Positions 23,510-39,397 of a stretch of DNA of 64,000 nucleotides are shown here, in pieces. Location of the stretch: positions 12,904,501-12,968,500 of the forward strand of contig OU015568.1 in assembly GCA_907165135.1 (NCBI GenBank), given 5' to 3'. Origin of the DNA: Oikopleura dioica. Taxonomy: Eukaryota; Chordata; Appendicularia; Copelata; Oikopleuridae. How positions within the stretch are numbered: the first letter of the stretch is position 1; the number at the start of each line of letters is the position of its first letter. Position numbers and translations under genes: made by a program. Below the pieces are notes generated by a model. The model worked only from the letters and a program-made list of their open reading frames with translations. It was not told the origin of the DNA and did not search any database.

Positions 23510-26500
23510 TTACCAGGGCAGTGTTTCTTTAAATTTGAACTTAAAGTCGATCAGGTATTTGAGATTGACTTGAGCGACATCGTAGACGATGAATTCATTG
23601 TAGAGCAAGCTTGTGTTGTCTGCATTACTTGGAACTCCCTCGCCACATGGAACTACGGTTATATGAGGAAATTATGAGAGGGGTGGATAATTCACCTTTT
23701 GTTCCGTTCGGGAGCTCTCGAGCACAAGCTGGATCGGGTTCAGTGCCTCCAAGGCCTTTCACAGAGTGGCATCCCTTGGGAAGTTTTTCGATGTATTCCG
23801 CAGCTTTCAATTCATGCCTAAGAAGTTTAGATAATGAATTCGCAATGAATCTACTATAATTTTTGAATAGATATAAACCATATTTTACATGTTTCCAAGC
23901 GCCACTTCTGCGAGCAAGAGCAACCCTCGACTGTTATCCGGGGAGGCAAAGCAGTAATTTGCAGATTTTGAAACCATATCGGCAAAGTAAATTCCCTTGC
24001 CGAACATATAACCAGTGACTGGCGCCTCTGGGGGAGCGATTCGAAGGCCCTGGGACAGAATACCAGCGTAATTTGTAAGACGGGAGCCGTGCCACAGAAG
24101 CTGTCGATTGTCGAACTTACTGAAGGGCTTAAAAAGGTTGAATTATTTTAACGACCATATGAAAATGAAAGTACCTTGAATTTCTTTGCTTCTTTGTTTC
24201 GGTCGATCTTGAAGACATTGTTGATCTCGAGCGAGTAATCTCTGTGCGTCTTGGCATGAGTAGTTTTCACATACTCATCTATGATCGCATACTCTTCTTC
24301 CTCTTCGCCCAAAACAGAAATATTCGTCTTGAGTTTTTCGTAATGAGTATCGATCGGGTTCTTCTCTGTTTTCTCTTCTGAAATAGTTTTTACAAAAATT
24401 TTAATAAATGAAAAATACCTTTGACAGCGTCGAGGATTGAGTACGCTGTCTCGATTTCGATCAGTTTGTCGACCACCTCAATCTTTTCTTTGACCATTTC
24501 TTCAGTCTTCAAAAGCGGTAAGGTCTCGCCAAACTTGAGAACATGCGGAACAAGATGATAAAAACGAGTTGATTTGTCTCGAATGAGAGACATGTTCTCC
24601 TTCTTGTCTTCTTCCTAAAATGAGTGTATTTATCGAAAACTCAAAGTGAAAAACCTTCAACTGCGCCAAAATCTCATTCAGCACACTCCATGCTTTCTTC
24701 AGCTGGTCCTTGCTTAATTTCCCAAGTGGCATTTTTTCAAGATCCAAGTCCATCTCGACCAGACTTTTCTGCATCGTTTTGACGTTGAAGATCAATTTGA
24801 TTAAATCCTGGACTTCTGGAACAAGTTCTGATTTAACCTCATGCTCAGCAGATAGGTCGACTTTCTTGTCTTCAACTCCGTAATCCATTTCCAGTGGGAA
24901 CATGTGATTTGGAAGCTTCAAATGGTTTTAAAATCGGAGAAAAGATATATTAAAACCCCCTTTTTCAAAAACCGACCTTGATGTACTCTTTCGCATGGAA
25001 GTTATTGCCGCTCTTCTCTTCAAAGAGCATTTCAAACTCTCGAGCGCAATTTTCCATGTTATGAAAATTTTGAATCTTCACACCACCAATCGAGTCACTT
25101 CCAATTCTTCCCCAAGATCGGAACAAGTAGAATCTCGTTTTAGCCTTGTTCTGAATTCCTTGGAGTTTGTAGTACGAGTTCTTGTCGCGCTTCAAGTCCA
25201 CCGATGTCATCATAGCAGTGTACAGCTTTCCCTTGTACTCAAAGATTGAGCTTCCTAAAGAAATATTAGCAAAGATTGTTCTGATCTGACTCAGGCTTTG
25301 AGAAACCCAAATCAATACCTTCCGGAACTTCCTCATACGCCTCAGGATCAATGGCACCTCCATTCTGCACGGTCAGCTTAATCTTCTTACTCTCTCGCAT
25401 CTTCGCTTCTTCCGCTACATCAACTCTCTTGCGCTTTCCAGGCTGTTTGTACTGCCCGAATGACGACAATTTATGTTCTTTTACGTACGCCATCACATCC
25501 GCTCGCCTCTCCCCCAGTTTTGGAGCTGCAGTTTTCAACGCAGCGAAAATGCCTCGCGATACAATTACCAAATCGAGCGTCTCGCACTTTCCGTATTTCT
25601 CGTGGAATTTGTGATTCTTGTCTTCGCTCATAGCTTCAAACTGGTCGTTCTCAGAGACGCAGAAATGCACTGTCTCATTCAGCACCGTCGTCACAGTGCC
25701 ACCAAGCTGTTTGATTTCTTCTTCAAGGGCAGCTTTTGTGCCCTTTGCTTTTCCGAGAATGAAGATCTTCATTTCAGTAAGTGGCGGCATGAAAGCCGCT
25801 TTTGGAAAGACCCGCTTCAAATCTCCGTCAAACTTGAATTTCGCCAAATAGTCCGATGCTTCTTTCAGAAACGCTGGAATCTTCGGTGGCGCTCGTCCAG
25901 CCTCAGTAGCTACATAATCGCACTTCGTAAATCCAGAGATGCTTCCATTACACGCATAGTAGCCTTTGCTGCTCACTCTTAATTTACCATTGCCGCAGTT
26001 GTTACACTTCGGCAGTCGCCCGAACAAGAGAAGATCGGCCACATAATCGAGTTGGCGCGCCTTGCCATCGGGAATATCAACTTTATTGGTGCTCAACAAG
26101 TCTTTGATTCCCGAAGCTGTAAGTTGCGCGTCAATCTTGTCCTTTATCGCCCACAGGAGTTTATTCTGTTTCTTCAGCGCAGCTTGATGCGGGTCAATTT
26201 CTTTTGGCTCCACTTTGACTTCCGCCTTTTCCGCTTTCAACTTCGATTTCTTCGGCTTCAATAGTTTCATCACTTGCTCTTGGGCCGCTTTATCTAACCC
26301 CGAGAAGCCAGTAATCATATCAGCCGTGTACGAATCTTCCCAACCCACACTGCTTCGCACCTTTTTGAAGCAACCAACATGATGCCATCGTGGAATCGGG
26401 CCGAGGTGCGGCTTCTCCGGATCAACCATTTTCACAGCAATTCGAAGCTCGTCTTTCTCGATTTTCTCTGTTTGACAATCTTCTCGTCGACACTTTGCTC

Positions 26501-26937
26501 GAGCAGAAGGAGCGTAGCCGATTTCGAAATCGTCGAGCACAGCGCGGGCGGACTTTCCTTTTCCCTTTGTTACGGGCCCTCCGATTTTGTCGACTGCTTC
26601 CTGAAATCAGAGGTAATAACACAAAGCGAGCAATGGCGGAAAATGAACTTTTCGAATAAGCTAATCTAACCTTGACTCGTTCTTGATCCTCGATTCGGAT
26701 GGAATGAAATCCCTCGATCTTATGAATCTCACCCGCTTTCAAACCCCACTGCTTCGCCTTTCCGAAGAAGCAGTTGAAATGCGTCCAATTTGGATCGACA
26801 CCGTCATGATGCCTCGACTTCATCATGCGCGCCATTCGGACGACGTCCTTGTCGATCTTGCTCTTGCAGATCTTGCATGAGGCTCGGTTCGATTTCGAGT
26901 ACTCAACCTTGAACGGCAAATGATCACCGATTTCCAT
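23510..26937 (-). CDS. PARP1: PARP1, poly(ADP-ribose) polymerase
   Basis: Full-length multi-domain protein in the human order. Zinc finger 1 is [18 protein letters not shown] with HFNCFF. Zinc finger 2 is [11 protein letters not shown] with WHHVGCF. Zn3 is [11 protein letters not shown] with [19 protein letters not shown] domain follows ([20 protein letters not shown]), then WGR ([25 protein letters not shown]), the helical regulatory domain ([38 protein letters not shown]) and the ART domain. The catalytic H-Y-E triad is intact in [18 protein letters not shown] and [10 protein letters not shown]. It detects DNA breaks and synthesises PAR using NAD+ (family knowledge). The stop at 23510-23512 follows KETLPW. 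It starts 536 bp from the divergent lamin gene. Confidence 0.98.
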
Positions 26938-27473
26938 CTAAAAAGGGAGGAATATTTTAGTTCATCATTTAGCAGAGAAATAACAAGAAGACGGAATGTG
27001 ATTTGATTGGCCTTGAGGCTCGCTTATTCAGCACTAAAATTGCCCTTAATTGTCATTTACAGCTCCATTCAGCAGCAGTCGTTATTTCGGGAAACTTTCG
27101 ATTGAATCTCCCACTCCTCAACAATAAAAAAATTCCGGCCCCCACCGAGAGAGCAAATTTGATCGAAAAATTGAAAAGAGATTGCACCGTGAGATCAGAA
27201 AATTGCTCTACACCCTCGTTTCAGTGCCGTTGAGATTTGCAGAAAATCACAACGCGAAGTTCAACGAGAAAAGGGCGAAAATTGCGCGCCCGCGCCCCTG
27301 CCTGATTGGCCCCCACTGAGAGAATAAAACCGAGTTTGCTCACTCGTCCTCGTCATTTGCTGGCAATTTTTCTACTAACCCGCTGCTGATATTTCAGAAA
27401 GACTTCCAGAGATATTCCTCGAAAGAGATTTAACCGTCACATTTTTTAGAATAGTTGAAAACTAAGACGAACC
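26938..27473. other. Divergent intergenic region between PARP1 and lamin
   Basis: 536 bp separating outward-facing starts. It includes a GC-rich patch with gcgcgcccgcgccc followed by gattggc (27280-27310), a CCAAT-type box in reverse, probably part of the lamin promoter. No TATA seen. A short ORF (27003-27233) overlaps it and looks like chance. Confidence 0.4.
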
Positions 27474-30185
27474 ATGTCGAATACAGGTTCCAGTGGAGAC
27501 ATGATCCAGTCACCTATCAGTCTTCCAGGTTTGTCTTTTCATGACTTTTGTTTTTTAAACTATTCGCTCTTTGCTTCTTTCGCACGCATTTTTTTTTAAA
27601 TATTAACTCATTGATACTAACTGAAGCTGCTTCTAACCGCCTTCAGTGCCAGTAGTGCGAGAACCTACTACCAAGCCTAACAAGTCACAGGAGCAGGGGT
27701 CTGGATTTTCGTCGGAGACAGAATCCGTCGAATCCGTTAGACGGAACATGGAAATGAGTGTCTCTCCGCCCATTGTCCAGGAGCGAGTTTGCAAGGTCGA
27801 CCTTGTCAGATCGCCAGAGCGACCAAAAGTCCTTCATTTCGGGAAAAGAATCGGATGTAGGCATTTTGACTACTAACACAATTTTATTGCATGCTCACTT
27901 ACCACTCACAGTAACAATTATAAAATGCAGTACTTACTATGCAAATTGGCACAGTAAATAGCCTTGGAAATAGCGCCCTTTGTTCAAAATTTAAATTGAA
28001 TTCTGTAGATTTTGCGCACATAGAAATATAAGCCCTTAAATTTAAACTGCTCTGCAAACAGTCACGCATGCGCAGAATACGCACCAAGAATTTTTCTTAA
28101 TAATCACAGTAATATGCTCAACACCAGTAATATGTATAATCTGATTCAAGCGCTTCAACAACGGTTGATCAGTTATCTCACGGGGAAATCGGTTAGGCTT
28201 CAACGGAAATTATAAAAAATTTTCTGGTCAATTGAGATCTTGCCAACAACAACGACTCACACTCAGACGGAGTTGAACCTGCTAAGATTTTCGTTTGCCA
28301 AGTTTGAATTTTTCCCAAAATAAGTCGCCCTATCCGGTTTGCTTTATCACCTCTAATATTTTTTGTTTTTCTTTTTCGTGAGCTAAAAATAAATTTCAGC
28401 GCCGTTGAGCGGATCCACTCCTGTCCAACGGAAGAAAGCTAAGAAGGGCGAGAAGAAATCCGCATCTTCAAAAAAGACGGACAAGATGAGCGATGAGCCA
28501 GCTACCCCCGGTACACCGGCGCAAGGCAAGAAATTAAAGTGAGATCTTGGAATGACTGTGAATTTAGAGTCGGGCGTGATGCTTTCCGATCTCAACTCGC
28601 GGTTTGCGAACATCGTCACTCGAAACGCTTCAATTGTCGATGAGAACCAGCGGCTCCAGGAGGAATTAGCCCAGCAGGGTAATAACCACAAAGGTAAGAA
28701 AATAAGCGTTCTAGTTTTTCTTTTTCTTCCATTTTGTAACTTTTATTTTCTAGAGGAGCTCGGAAGGATCAAAACCTTCTACGAGGCTGAGGTGAAGGAG
28801 AGCCACAAGCTTTTGAATGATGCGGCGAACGAAGCTTTCAAAATGCGACAGGAATTGGAAAGCACGGTTGAGAAAAAGAATGAGGCCGAGAGAAAATACG
28901 AGGAAAAGAATCTCTCGGTAAGAATATTTAATCAGTCTATTTCTAACTCGCTCTTTAGGAACGAACGGCCCGGCAATTAGCCGAGGAGTTGCAGAAAGAA
29001 GTGGACGACATGAAAGCCGAGCAGACTCAGTTGCGACGAAAGCATCAAGATCTTGATGCTCAAAAAGTAAGATTCGCCAGTGCTTTTATCTGAATTAAAA
29101 CTTTCTTTTTAGATGAGCTTGAATGCTCAACTGGTTGAGGCGAAATCGGACGCCGACAAGTTCCGAAACCAACTTGCTGACGAAAAGGTTAAGCTCAACC
29201 AGAAAAACAATGAGTTGCAGTCACTCCAGTAAGATTTCTTCCTATTTGCTCCGATTTATATTTCACTTAAGAGAGAAATTCGAGACTGAGCTGCGAGTGA
29301 GAGATGTCGAGATCGACGAGGCTCGTAAAAACCAGAGCTCGATGCTTCAGCAGTCGCTGAATATGAAGAGCACTCATGAGGAGAGCATGTCGATCGCCAT
29401 CGACAATATTCGCGACGAGCATGAACGCGATGTCAAGCGCCTTCAGAAAAAATTCAAGGTTAGTTTTTCTTACTTGTGATCACTTTCTATATTCATTTTA
29501 GGAGGACAACGCGCGCGCGCTCTTGAGAAGCTGGAGCAAAAGCTCAAGAGCACCCAGGAGCTTCTTCTTGCCAAGCGAGATGAGGCTTCGAAGAACCGTG
29601 CTCTGATGGAGCAGGCGATCGCCAGCAAGGCCAAGCTCGAGCAAGAAGTAAGTACATCGTCTGATTTCAGATTTATAACATTAATTTCTAGCTCAAGCGA
29701 GCCAAGGACCTCAACTTGTCCCTTGAAGCGGACCTTGCCTCCAAGAACTCTCTTGCGAAAGAAGAGATCGCCGACTTGAAGGCGAAGCTGGCCGACGAAA
29801 CCGAGAAAGTCGCGAAGCTCGAGGACATCTTCCGTCAAAAGAAGGAACAGTACCTCGCCATGGAGAAGGAATGCTTGACGTACCGCCAGCTTCTGGAAGT
29901 CGAGGAGGCCAGGTAAGCAGCTTGCCTTGTTTTCTTCCTTTCAAAAATGTTTTCAGACTCAATATCACCCCCTCGCCGATCCGACGAAAGCGAGGTCGTG
30001 CTGAAACCCGACTCAGCGACTGTCAGACCCCGGCGCAGAAGAAGAGCAAAAGCGCCGACAATACCCTCCAGGTAAAATAAGATTCAGTAAGATTTGAAAC
30101 TAACCGCTTCTTTTAGGAGGTCGATGTGAGCGAAATTGGCGCCACCGATAGCACCCGACCGGATGCCAGCTGCTTCATCATGTGA
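27474..30185 (+). CDS. Nuclear lamin with a short tail and CaaX box
   Basis: The Ser/Pro head exon (MSNTGSSGDMIQSPIS) is followed by an optional exon (27647-27856) and a Lys-rich exon (QRKKAKKGEKKSASS). A 42-nt GC-AG intron (28526-28567, caag|gcaag ... tttag|ag) then leads into the rod at VMLSDLNSRFANIVTRNASI with DENQRLQEEL, similar to the lamin coil 1A. Long heptad coils run to EKVAKLEDIFRQKKEQYLAM and TYRQLLEVEEARLN, equivalent to the intermediate-filament end motif. The tail is only about 60 residues, with the basic RRKRGR nuclear-localisation signal and the farnesylation box CFIM at the C-terminus. The Ig-like tail domain is missing, as reported for tunicate lamins (recalled, not checked). 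A reading-frame problem occurs at a GC dinucleotide run near 29511. Confidence 0.9.
28526..28567 (+). other. Probable GC-AG intron of the lamin gene (42 nt)
   Basis: Without removing this segment the frame meets TGA at 28540-28542 just before the rod. The segment begins with gcaag after CAAG, the standard GC-donor context, and ends with gaatttag. Its 42-nt length preserves the frame and joins PAQ to ESGVMLSDLNSRF. Confidence 0.65.
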
Positions 30186-33078
30186 TTGCTGTACCGGCCA
30201 TCATATTTTTTTTCTTATTCCTGTCACTCGTAGAATCTGTAAATAGAACCCCTTAAAATCACACTAACCGCTTCCTATTACCCCTATCGAAACTAAAAAA
30301 TAACGAAACACACGAAATACGTTGTGCCTTAGGATCCTTTACGTTCACTGCCCACTTATCATTTTCATTCTTCTTTCAGGCTAAATTCTAGCTTCAAAAA
30401 TGCCCAAGAGAAGAATCTCCTACTAATTGAAACAACTTCAACAAACTTAAAACATTCACGAATAAATCTTCAATTCTGAAATGAAACCACTGTCCTTTTC
30501 TTTCACTAGAGCAAAATCCAGTCTGTCAGATCTTTGAATATTGAATGTCTGTTGACAATTATCCAGTTTACTAGTTTATTTTTCTGAAAGATAGACAATG
30601 AACCCATCGGATATACCTCCAGGGAAGTTGTATTGTGTTATATACACATTTTTTTATACTTAAATTACGGCGTTTCTCAACGCTCCTTTAAGCCCTATTG
30701 ATCGAAAATTTCCCTTTTTAACGAGGTATGTGTACGTTTTGCAGTCTCGTAGTAGACTTGACAGGTCCAGCGTATAGATGAGTCAGTGCTCAGGGCTCTC
30801 AAAAGAGCTGACAAAGAGAAGATCAATAAATATTTTCCATTTAAAGGGAAGGTTTTCTTGAAAAAAGCTGTTTTCTACGTCTTTTGATGATTTCTACTAC
30901 CAAAAAATAGATTTGTTGTACAGAAATACCATGTTTATTCATCATTAGTTTAGTATTTTTATTATCGTGTGGATTAAGGGAAGTAATTTTATTTATGAAT
31001 AAATGTCATCAGTGGAAGAGGTCTAATTTCAAATGGGTTCATAAAAGTTCCTTGCTTATGTAATGAATTAAAGTCTATTTTATCAAATTAAAAAAGCTCA
31101 ATTATGAATTATAAGCAAGAAGTACCGAGAGAAGTATCTGTTGATGTGGAAAAAGATTCTCAACAGTATTCTAAAAAGTAGCCATCTCATCAGAATGCTA
31201 ACAACATGACTGGCGGGTGATGAAAGTATATCAAATTTTCAAGAATGCCGATCTTTTCAAGCGTGACTCGATCCAAGGAATAATGTTTAAATGGAATGCA
31301 AGCATAAAATACGAATTTAATAGAACGATAAATACTGGAAAGTCACGTCACGAATGGGAAATTTCATATTTTACGACTTCCTATAGAAAAAGTTTATGAT
31401 TTTTTACATATTTGGGTCCAAACGGTGTTTTTAATTTTAGACCTTGGTTTTTCCTTGATGGGCGCTACAAGAAGGGTCATCAGAGCACATCAGAATGTTT
31501 TATGGCGAAGAATAGAGAGAGTTGCGGAATCCAACTGTGGTAGAAAGAGTTGGAGATCATCCAAACTTTCGTTCTAGTTAAATATTTTGCGATTGGAAAG
31601 AAACCAAGTATGCCAAGTTTCACACAAATTAATGTTTGTTATGCGTTTTTTTACTTTCCGAGAGAATATCTTAGAAGATTTCTTTATTTAAGTTTATCGC
31701 CCTTTGTGCCCCCGAGAATCGTAAGTTTACGCTAAAAACTTTTTTAAGTCCTTTAGTTCTTTTTAAGCTTCGCATTCACCAGAAAGACAGATCTGTATAA
31801 ACACGAATAGACTATTCGGAATAGTGTTGTATAAAAACTTTTCTATGGCAAATCGCTTTGAAACTTAGAAATAAGGATATAATTGCAATAGGTGGTCCCT
31901 CTTTTGCTCGTTATCACCTTGATCGCTCTTCGATTACTGGTGGTCTCTCACTTTTCTTGATTGCGTAAAGCCGAGCAAGTGTGTGTGCCTAAGCCGCTAG
32001 AGTCAAGATCGGAGTCTGTCAGACGAAAAACCTCCCACAGACCTTTTAAAAATGACCCAAGTGAATTCGGAACATTTCCCACAGAAAACTCTGTTATTTG
32101 AATGTTAACTCCTTAGTACCTTGTCGTGACAACAGCTTGTCAAACGCTAGGAGACTAGTAATGCTGGAAAATATTATTGTTAAGATTGTAGCAACATCAA
32201 TCATAGTCTTTACTAACCAAAATTTTTGAACGAGAAATATCTATTTTCATTTATTTATGAACATTTGTTTTCCGCCGGGAACCAAGTTAAAGCATTAATA
32301 TTTAATCTGTTTTCGAAAGAAAAAGCAATCCAGGTATTGCGTTGTTTTGACTTTATTCCCGATTTTCAGTCGTTCATTCATCACTCCATTGTTACATTTC
32401 TGAGCGATCAAACAAAAGCGTTGTTTTAATGCCAGTTAATGCGCTGTCAGAACAACACCTCAGTCGAGCAATTCAATCCAAACGGGGACTGTGGACCCTT
32501 TCGTTCGTTGAACACTGGATCGTTGTCGGACAATTCGCATTGGAATAGTTCTGTCGCATTTAGCTGCGCGCATTTTTCTCCCTTCGCGTGTCCAACCCAG
32601 ACGACGTTCAACTTCAGCCGGAGAGTCCTCACGTTCGGCAACAATTTTTCATAAACAAGAGGAGCACTAGCGAGCGTGAGCTGAGCGATTCAAACATCGT
32701 CCACAAGTGCACCCAACACCGCAAATTACAACTCAACTCTTTCTTCTCTTTTCACACACAAAAAATACAAAATAAGATATAAAAACGCACACCCCGCTCG
32801 CTAAAAAAAGATACGCCCGCGCAGCCCCCTTACGCCTGATCTTTGCGCTCAAAGGTACTCTACTTTTTCCTTGAATCTTTTTTACAATCCGAAATGTTTC
32901 TTGAAAGTTTCCAACTATTACCCCTGTATATAATCATCCATTAGGACTTTCTATGGTCTATTGAATACCAGGCGAACATTTTTCTTTTTCAGAATCCCAA
33001 CAATAGCCCTGTACGTCATCGCAATTATTAAGTACCACATCAAATAGTTGGTAATAAAAGTACACGATTAATTGAAGA
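30186..33078. other. Long gene-poor AT-rich region
   Basis: About 2.9 kb. The first 350 bp hold the lamin 3' UTR. Short ORFs (31217-31399, 31550-31735, 32226-32429, 32439-32654) have no splice context or protein signature and look like chance. No RNA gene was recognised. Around 32778-32785 there is a TATA box (gatataaaaacgc) followed by a possible untranslated exon with donor aaag|gtactc (32855) and acceptor ttttcag (32992), which would lead to the small secreted gene at 33079. Confidence 0.4.
32778..32785 (+). promoter_or_regulatory. TATA box, probable promoter of the 33079 gene
   Basis: tataaaaa is followed about 70 nt later by a canonical donor (aaag|gtactc) and, 138 nt further, a pyrimidine-rich acceptor (ctttttcag). 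This makes a non-coding first exon about 300 bp upstream of the predicted secreted protein. Inference from spacing only. Confidence 0.35.
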
Positions 33079-33481
33079 ATGTGGCGCGATGTGTTTTTTC
33101 TGACGGCCAAACTGTTAATTTGTCAATTATCAGGTGTAAGTTTTTAAGAACATGAGCAATTTTTAATCCTTTCGAAGACGTTTAGGCCTGTGTGGGCACA
33201 CAGTAAAATTGCACGAGATGGAAATTTGTATCGAAAGCCTGGTTTTCTTCGATAAGTTTTCGAAGATAAAAACAAGTGATACTCAAATAGATTCGTACAA
33301 ATCGATCGTCTTGAGAATCGCCTTCTCGGTCTATCAAGATGGCGACGCTTATTTGATCAACACTAACTTCACTTTTATTAAAAAATTAGCCTTAGAAGTT
33401 GGAACTGACCTAGGTCAAAAGAACGTTAACAACAGGGGACTTGGAATACCCGCGAATTTCCAAAACATTTCGAAGATATGA
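33079..33481 (+). CDS. Predicted small secreted protein, unknown family
   Basis: Exon 1 (33079-33133) encodes a signal peptide, MWRDVFFLTAKLLICQLS. A canonical 52-nt intron (tcag|gtgtaag ... cgtttag|gcctg, 33134-33185) joins in frame to exon 2, LCGHTVKLHEMEICIESLVFF onward, ending NFQNISKI and TGA at 33479-33481. Total about 116 aa. The mature part has two cysteines and several beta-strand-like stretches (SIVLRIAFSVYQDGDAYLINT). The spacing and length fit the local intron norm, which supports a real gene. An extra 3' exon around 33590-33710 is possible but could not be joined. No family recognised. Confidence 0.5.
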
Positions 33482-34669
33482 CATCATCAAAATAACTCGT
33501 GCTACAATAGCTACCTCCAACTCAAGTTACGCATTTTTACGTTTCATCAGGAAGAAATTGATTTATTTTAATACTTGAATTCAACTGTGCTTTCGCAATC
33601 GGGACTCGTGTTGAGGATCAGTTGCGAGGAGGAAGAATCAAAATATTTTTGGATCAGCGAGAAAGCAAGTCTCACAGCCCGCCCATCAAACAGAGAGAGA
33701 AAGTCCTCTTGGAGATAAAACTGGCCCCATCGAGTACAAAGGTGACCTCAAAATACGAGAACGGTCTTATTACAAAAATAATCAATTTTATTCTGAAAAA
33801 GTTCACTAATTTTTTATTTTTTCGGAAAGTCTTAATCTAGTGCTATGTGTAGAATAAATAGCTTTGTCAATTTATGGAAAATTGAGTTTATTTTTGCGTT
33901 AAAATTACAATTATACTTGGCTAGACAAAGAGGAGTTGCCTTGTCCACCAAAAATAAACCGCGCGGGCACCAGGAGCATCAGAATTGCCCAGGCAGCGGG
34001 TGTTGGAGGTGACAAACGACTTGAGGGCAATAGAGTTTAGTCGCAGCATGAAGGTAGTCGCGATCCCACAACTACTCCATTCAGCCACCTTACGAGCGCC
34101 AAATGTTCCACGCAGAGAATTCCCACCCTTCAAAGTTTTTTTTCCTTTTTCACTAAAAATAAATATTTTTACTAGATTTAATGCCCATCAGTTTTTTTCT
34201 CTAGAGGCTTGTTGGGAAATACTCGTACGAAAAGGACATTCGAACTTACGAAATTATTCAACGAACAGAGATTTCTTCCTGCCCGAAATCGTCCAAAGGA
34301 AGATTAATTATAAGAATAACAGCTGATACCAAAATAAATAACCACCCCTAAGTACCTATTAGGAACCTATTAGTACCTAGGTATTTTTATTTAAAAAGTC
34401 CCCCTAAACCATGCCCGTCGTACAGGCACATGCTCTTGAATAAAAAGTTTGAGAAAGGTCACCCAGTTTCTCTTGTTTCACAGCGTCACAAGTCCTTTGA
34501 GCAAAATCTACGCCATCCTCATATTACCGTCTAGCTTTGTAAAATACTCCAAAGCGGCATAATCCTCTGTCAACTTTGCTGATTTGCAGTCAATGCTGAT
34601 TATACAAATTTAGACTGAAATCGGTACTTGGAAAGAACAAGCTCTTTGTGAGAAGAAACTCATTTCACC
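33482..34669. other. Intergenic region upstream of AKT
   Basis: About 1.2 kb. The stretch 33590-33720 is open in two frames on the plus strand and may be an unassigned exon. At 34340-34390 there are several tacctattag/ctaggta words forming short palindromes. The last 100 bp should hold the AKT 5' UTR. No RNA gene recognised. Confidence 0.35.
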
Positions 34670-38297
<3,628 letters not shown>

Positions 38298-38634
38298 AGA
38301 TAAATTTCAATCGACATCGAAGACGCTTTCTTTCAAAGTTCAAATTCTCACCTTCCTTTTATCCGCACATTCTCCACGCATTTTTTCCAGAACACTCTAT
38401 TCTGCTTCCATATTCTAGCGCCGGGAAAATGGACGATTACGACCCTTTCTCGCTATCCCGAAGAAAAATTTAGGCGAGGATGGAAGCTACCGAGTCGTTC
38501 GGTAGGCTACTGAATTATTCGGCTGGCTATCGAATTAGGGCTTTTATCGTTTCTTTTCTCGGCGTCTTGGAATCAGACCAGATGTCAACAGTCAATCGGC
38601 CATTCATTTTTATCCTCACATAAGTGTCAATTTA
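38298..38634. other. AKT 3' flank
   Basis: 337 bp between the AKT stop codon and the foldback element. It contains a weak local repeat (cgaatt/tcggctggct around 38490-38540). No gene recognised. Confidence 0.35.
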
Positions 38635-39397
38635 AGGCTATAACCTCTCTTTTGGCCTCTCTGGAAAACGGACTTCCTTTGGTCGATTTCAAAAATTGAA
38701 AAGGCTCATATACTCAAAATCTATCGTAGATTTCAGAAATGCGATCAAAAATTATTTTTTCTTTCGAAATTTCGTTTTTACGATCATTTGAAAAACGCCA
38801 TTCGGTTTTCCGAAGAATTTTACCATTACAGAGGTAGATTTTTTTCGATCAATTGATAGATTAAAGCCTTCTCTACAATCCCTACGGAGAAAATCTTCGG
38901 TATATGTTCAAATTTTCATTCTAGGGCCATGTTAGTGCTGGCACCTGAGGATAAAAATGCGCGTGGACGCGCTGCGCGGAGTGCTATCCTCCAGGCCAAA
39001 AAGAGAGCGCTGTTGGCGAGCGTGTGAGTCAAGCGATTCATCGCGCTCTGATTGGCTGCGCGGATCTCAAGCGTCAGTCTATAAACAAAAGAGTTTTAAA
39101 AGAGAGAACCATAATCAGAATTTGGACAATTTCTTAAAATTTTTTCCAGAGGGATCATAGAATATGCTCTACTTAATATTATTATCGGGTTTATTCTACC
39201 TCAGAGCTTCCAGTTTTCTTGGAAAACCGAATGGCGATTTTTGAATGATTCTAGGGCAAAAAATTACTAAAGAAAAGTATTTTTTGATGGCATTTTTGAA
39301 TTCTTTAGGAAAAAACAAGTATGTTTGCCTTTTAAATTTTTGAAATCGACCAAAGAAAGTCCGTTTTCCAGAGAGGCCAAAAGAGAGGTTATAGCCT
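38635..39397. mobile_element. 763-bp foldback/MITE-like element with ~260-bp imperfect inverted repeats
   Basis: The left end aggctataacctctcttttg is repeated as the reverse complement at the right end (39365-39397). Matching continues inward: tctggaaaacggacttcctttgg / ccaaagaaagtccgttttccaga, then ggtcgatttcaaaaatt and cgccattcggttttcc in both arms. The arms are about 38635-38900 and 39140-39397, diverging inward. Both ends are flanked by TA (38633-38634 and 39398-39399), compatible with a Tc1/mariner-type TA duplication (inference). The central 240 bp is GC-richer, contains a gattggctgcgcg CCAAT-like motif and a chance-sized ORF. No transposase is present, so it is non-autonomous. Confidence 0.75.

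Noticed and set aside
38957..39160. 67-aa ORF in the middle of the foldback element
   Set aside because: Lies in a GC-rich spacer, no family, and the length is within the range of chance ORFs.
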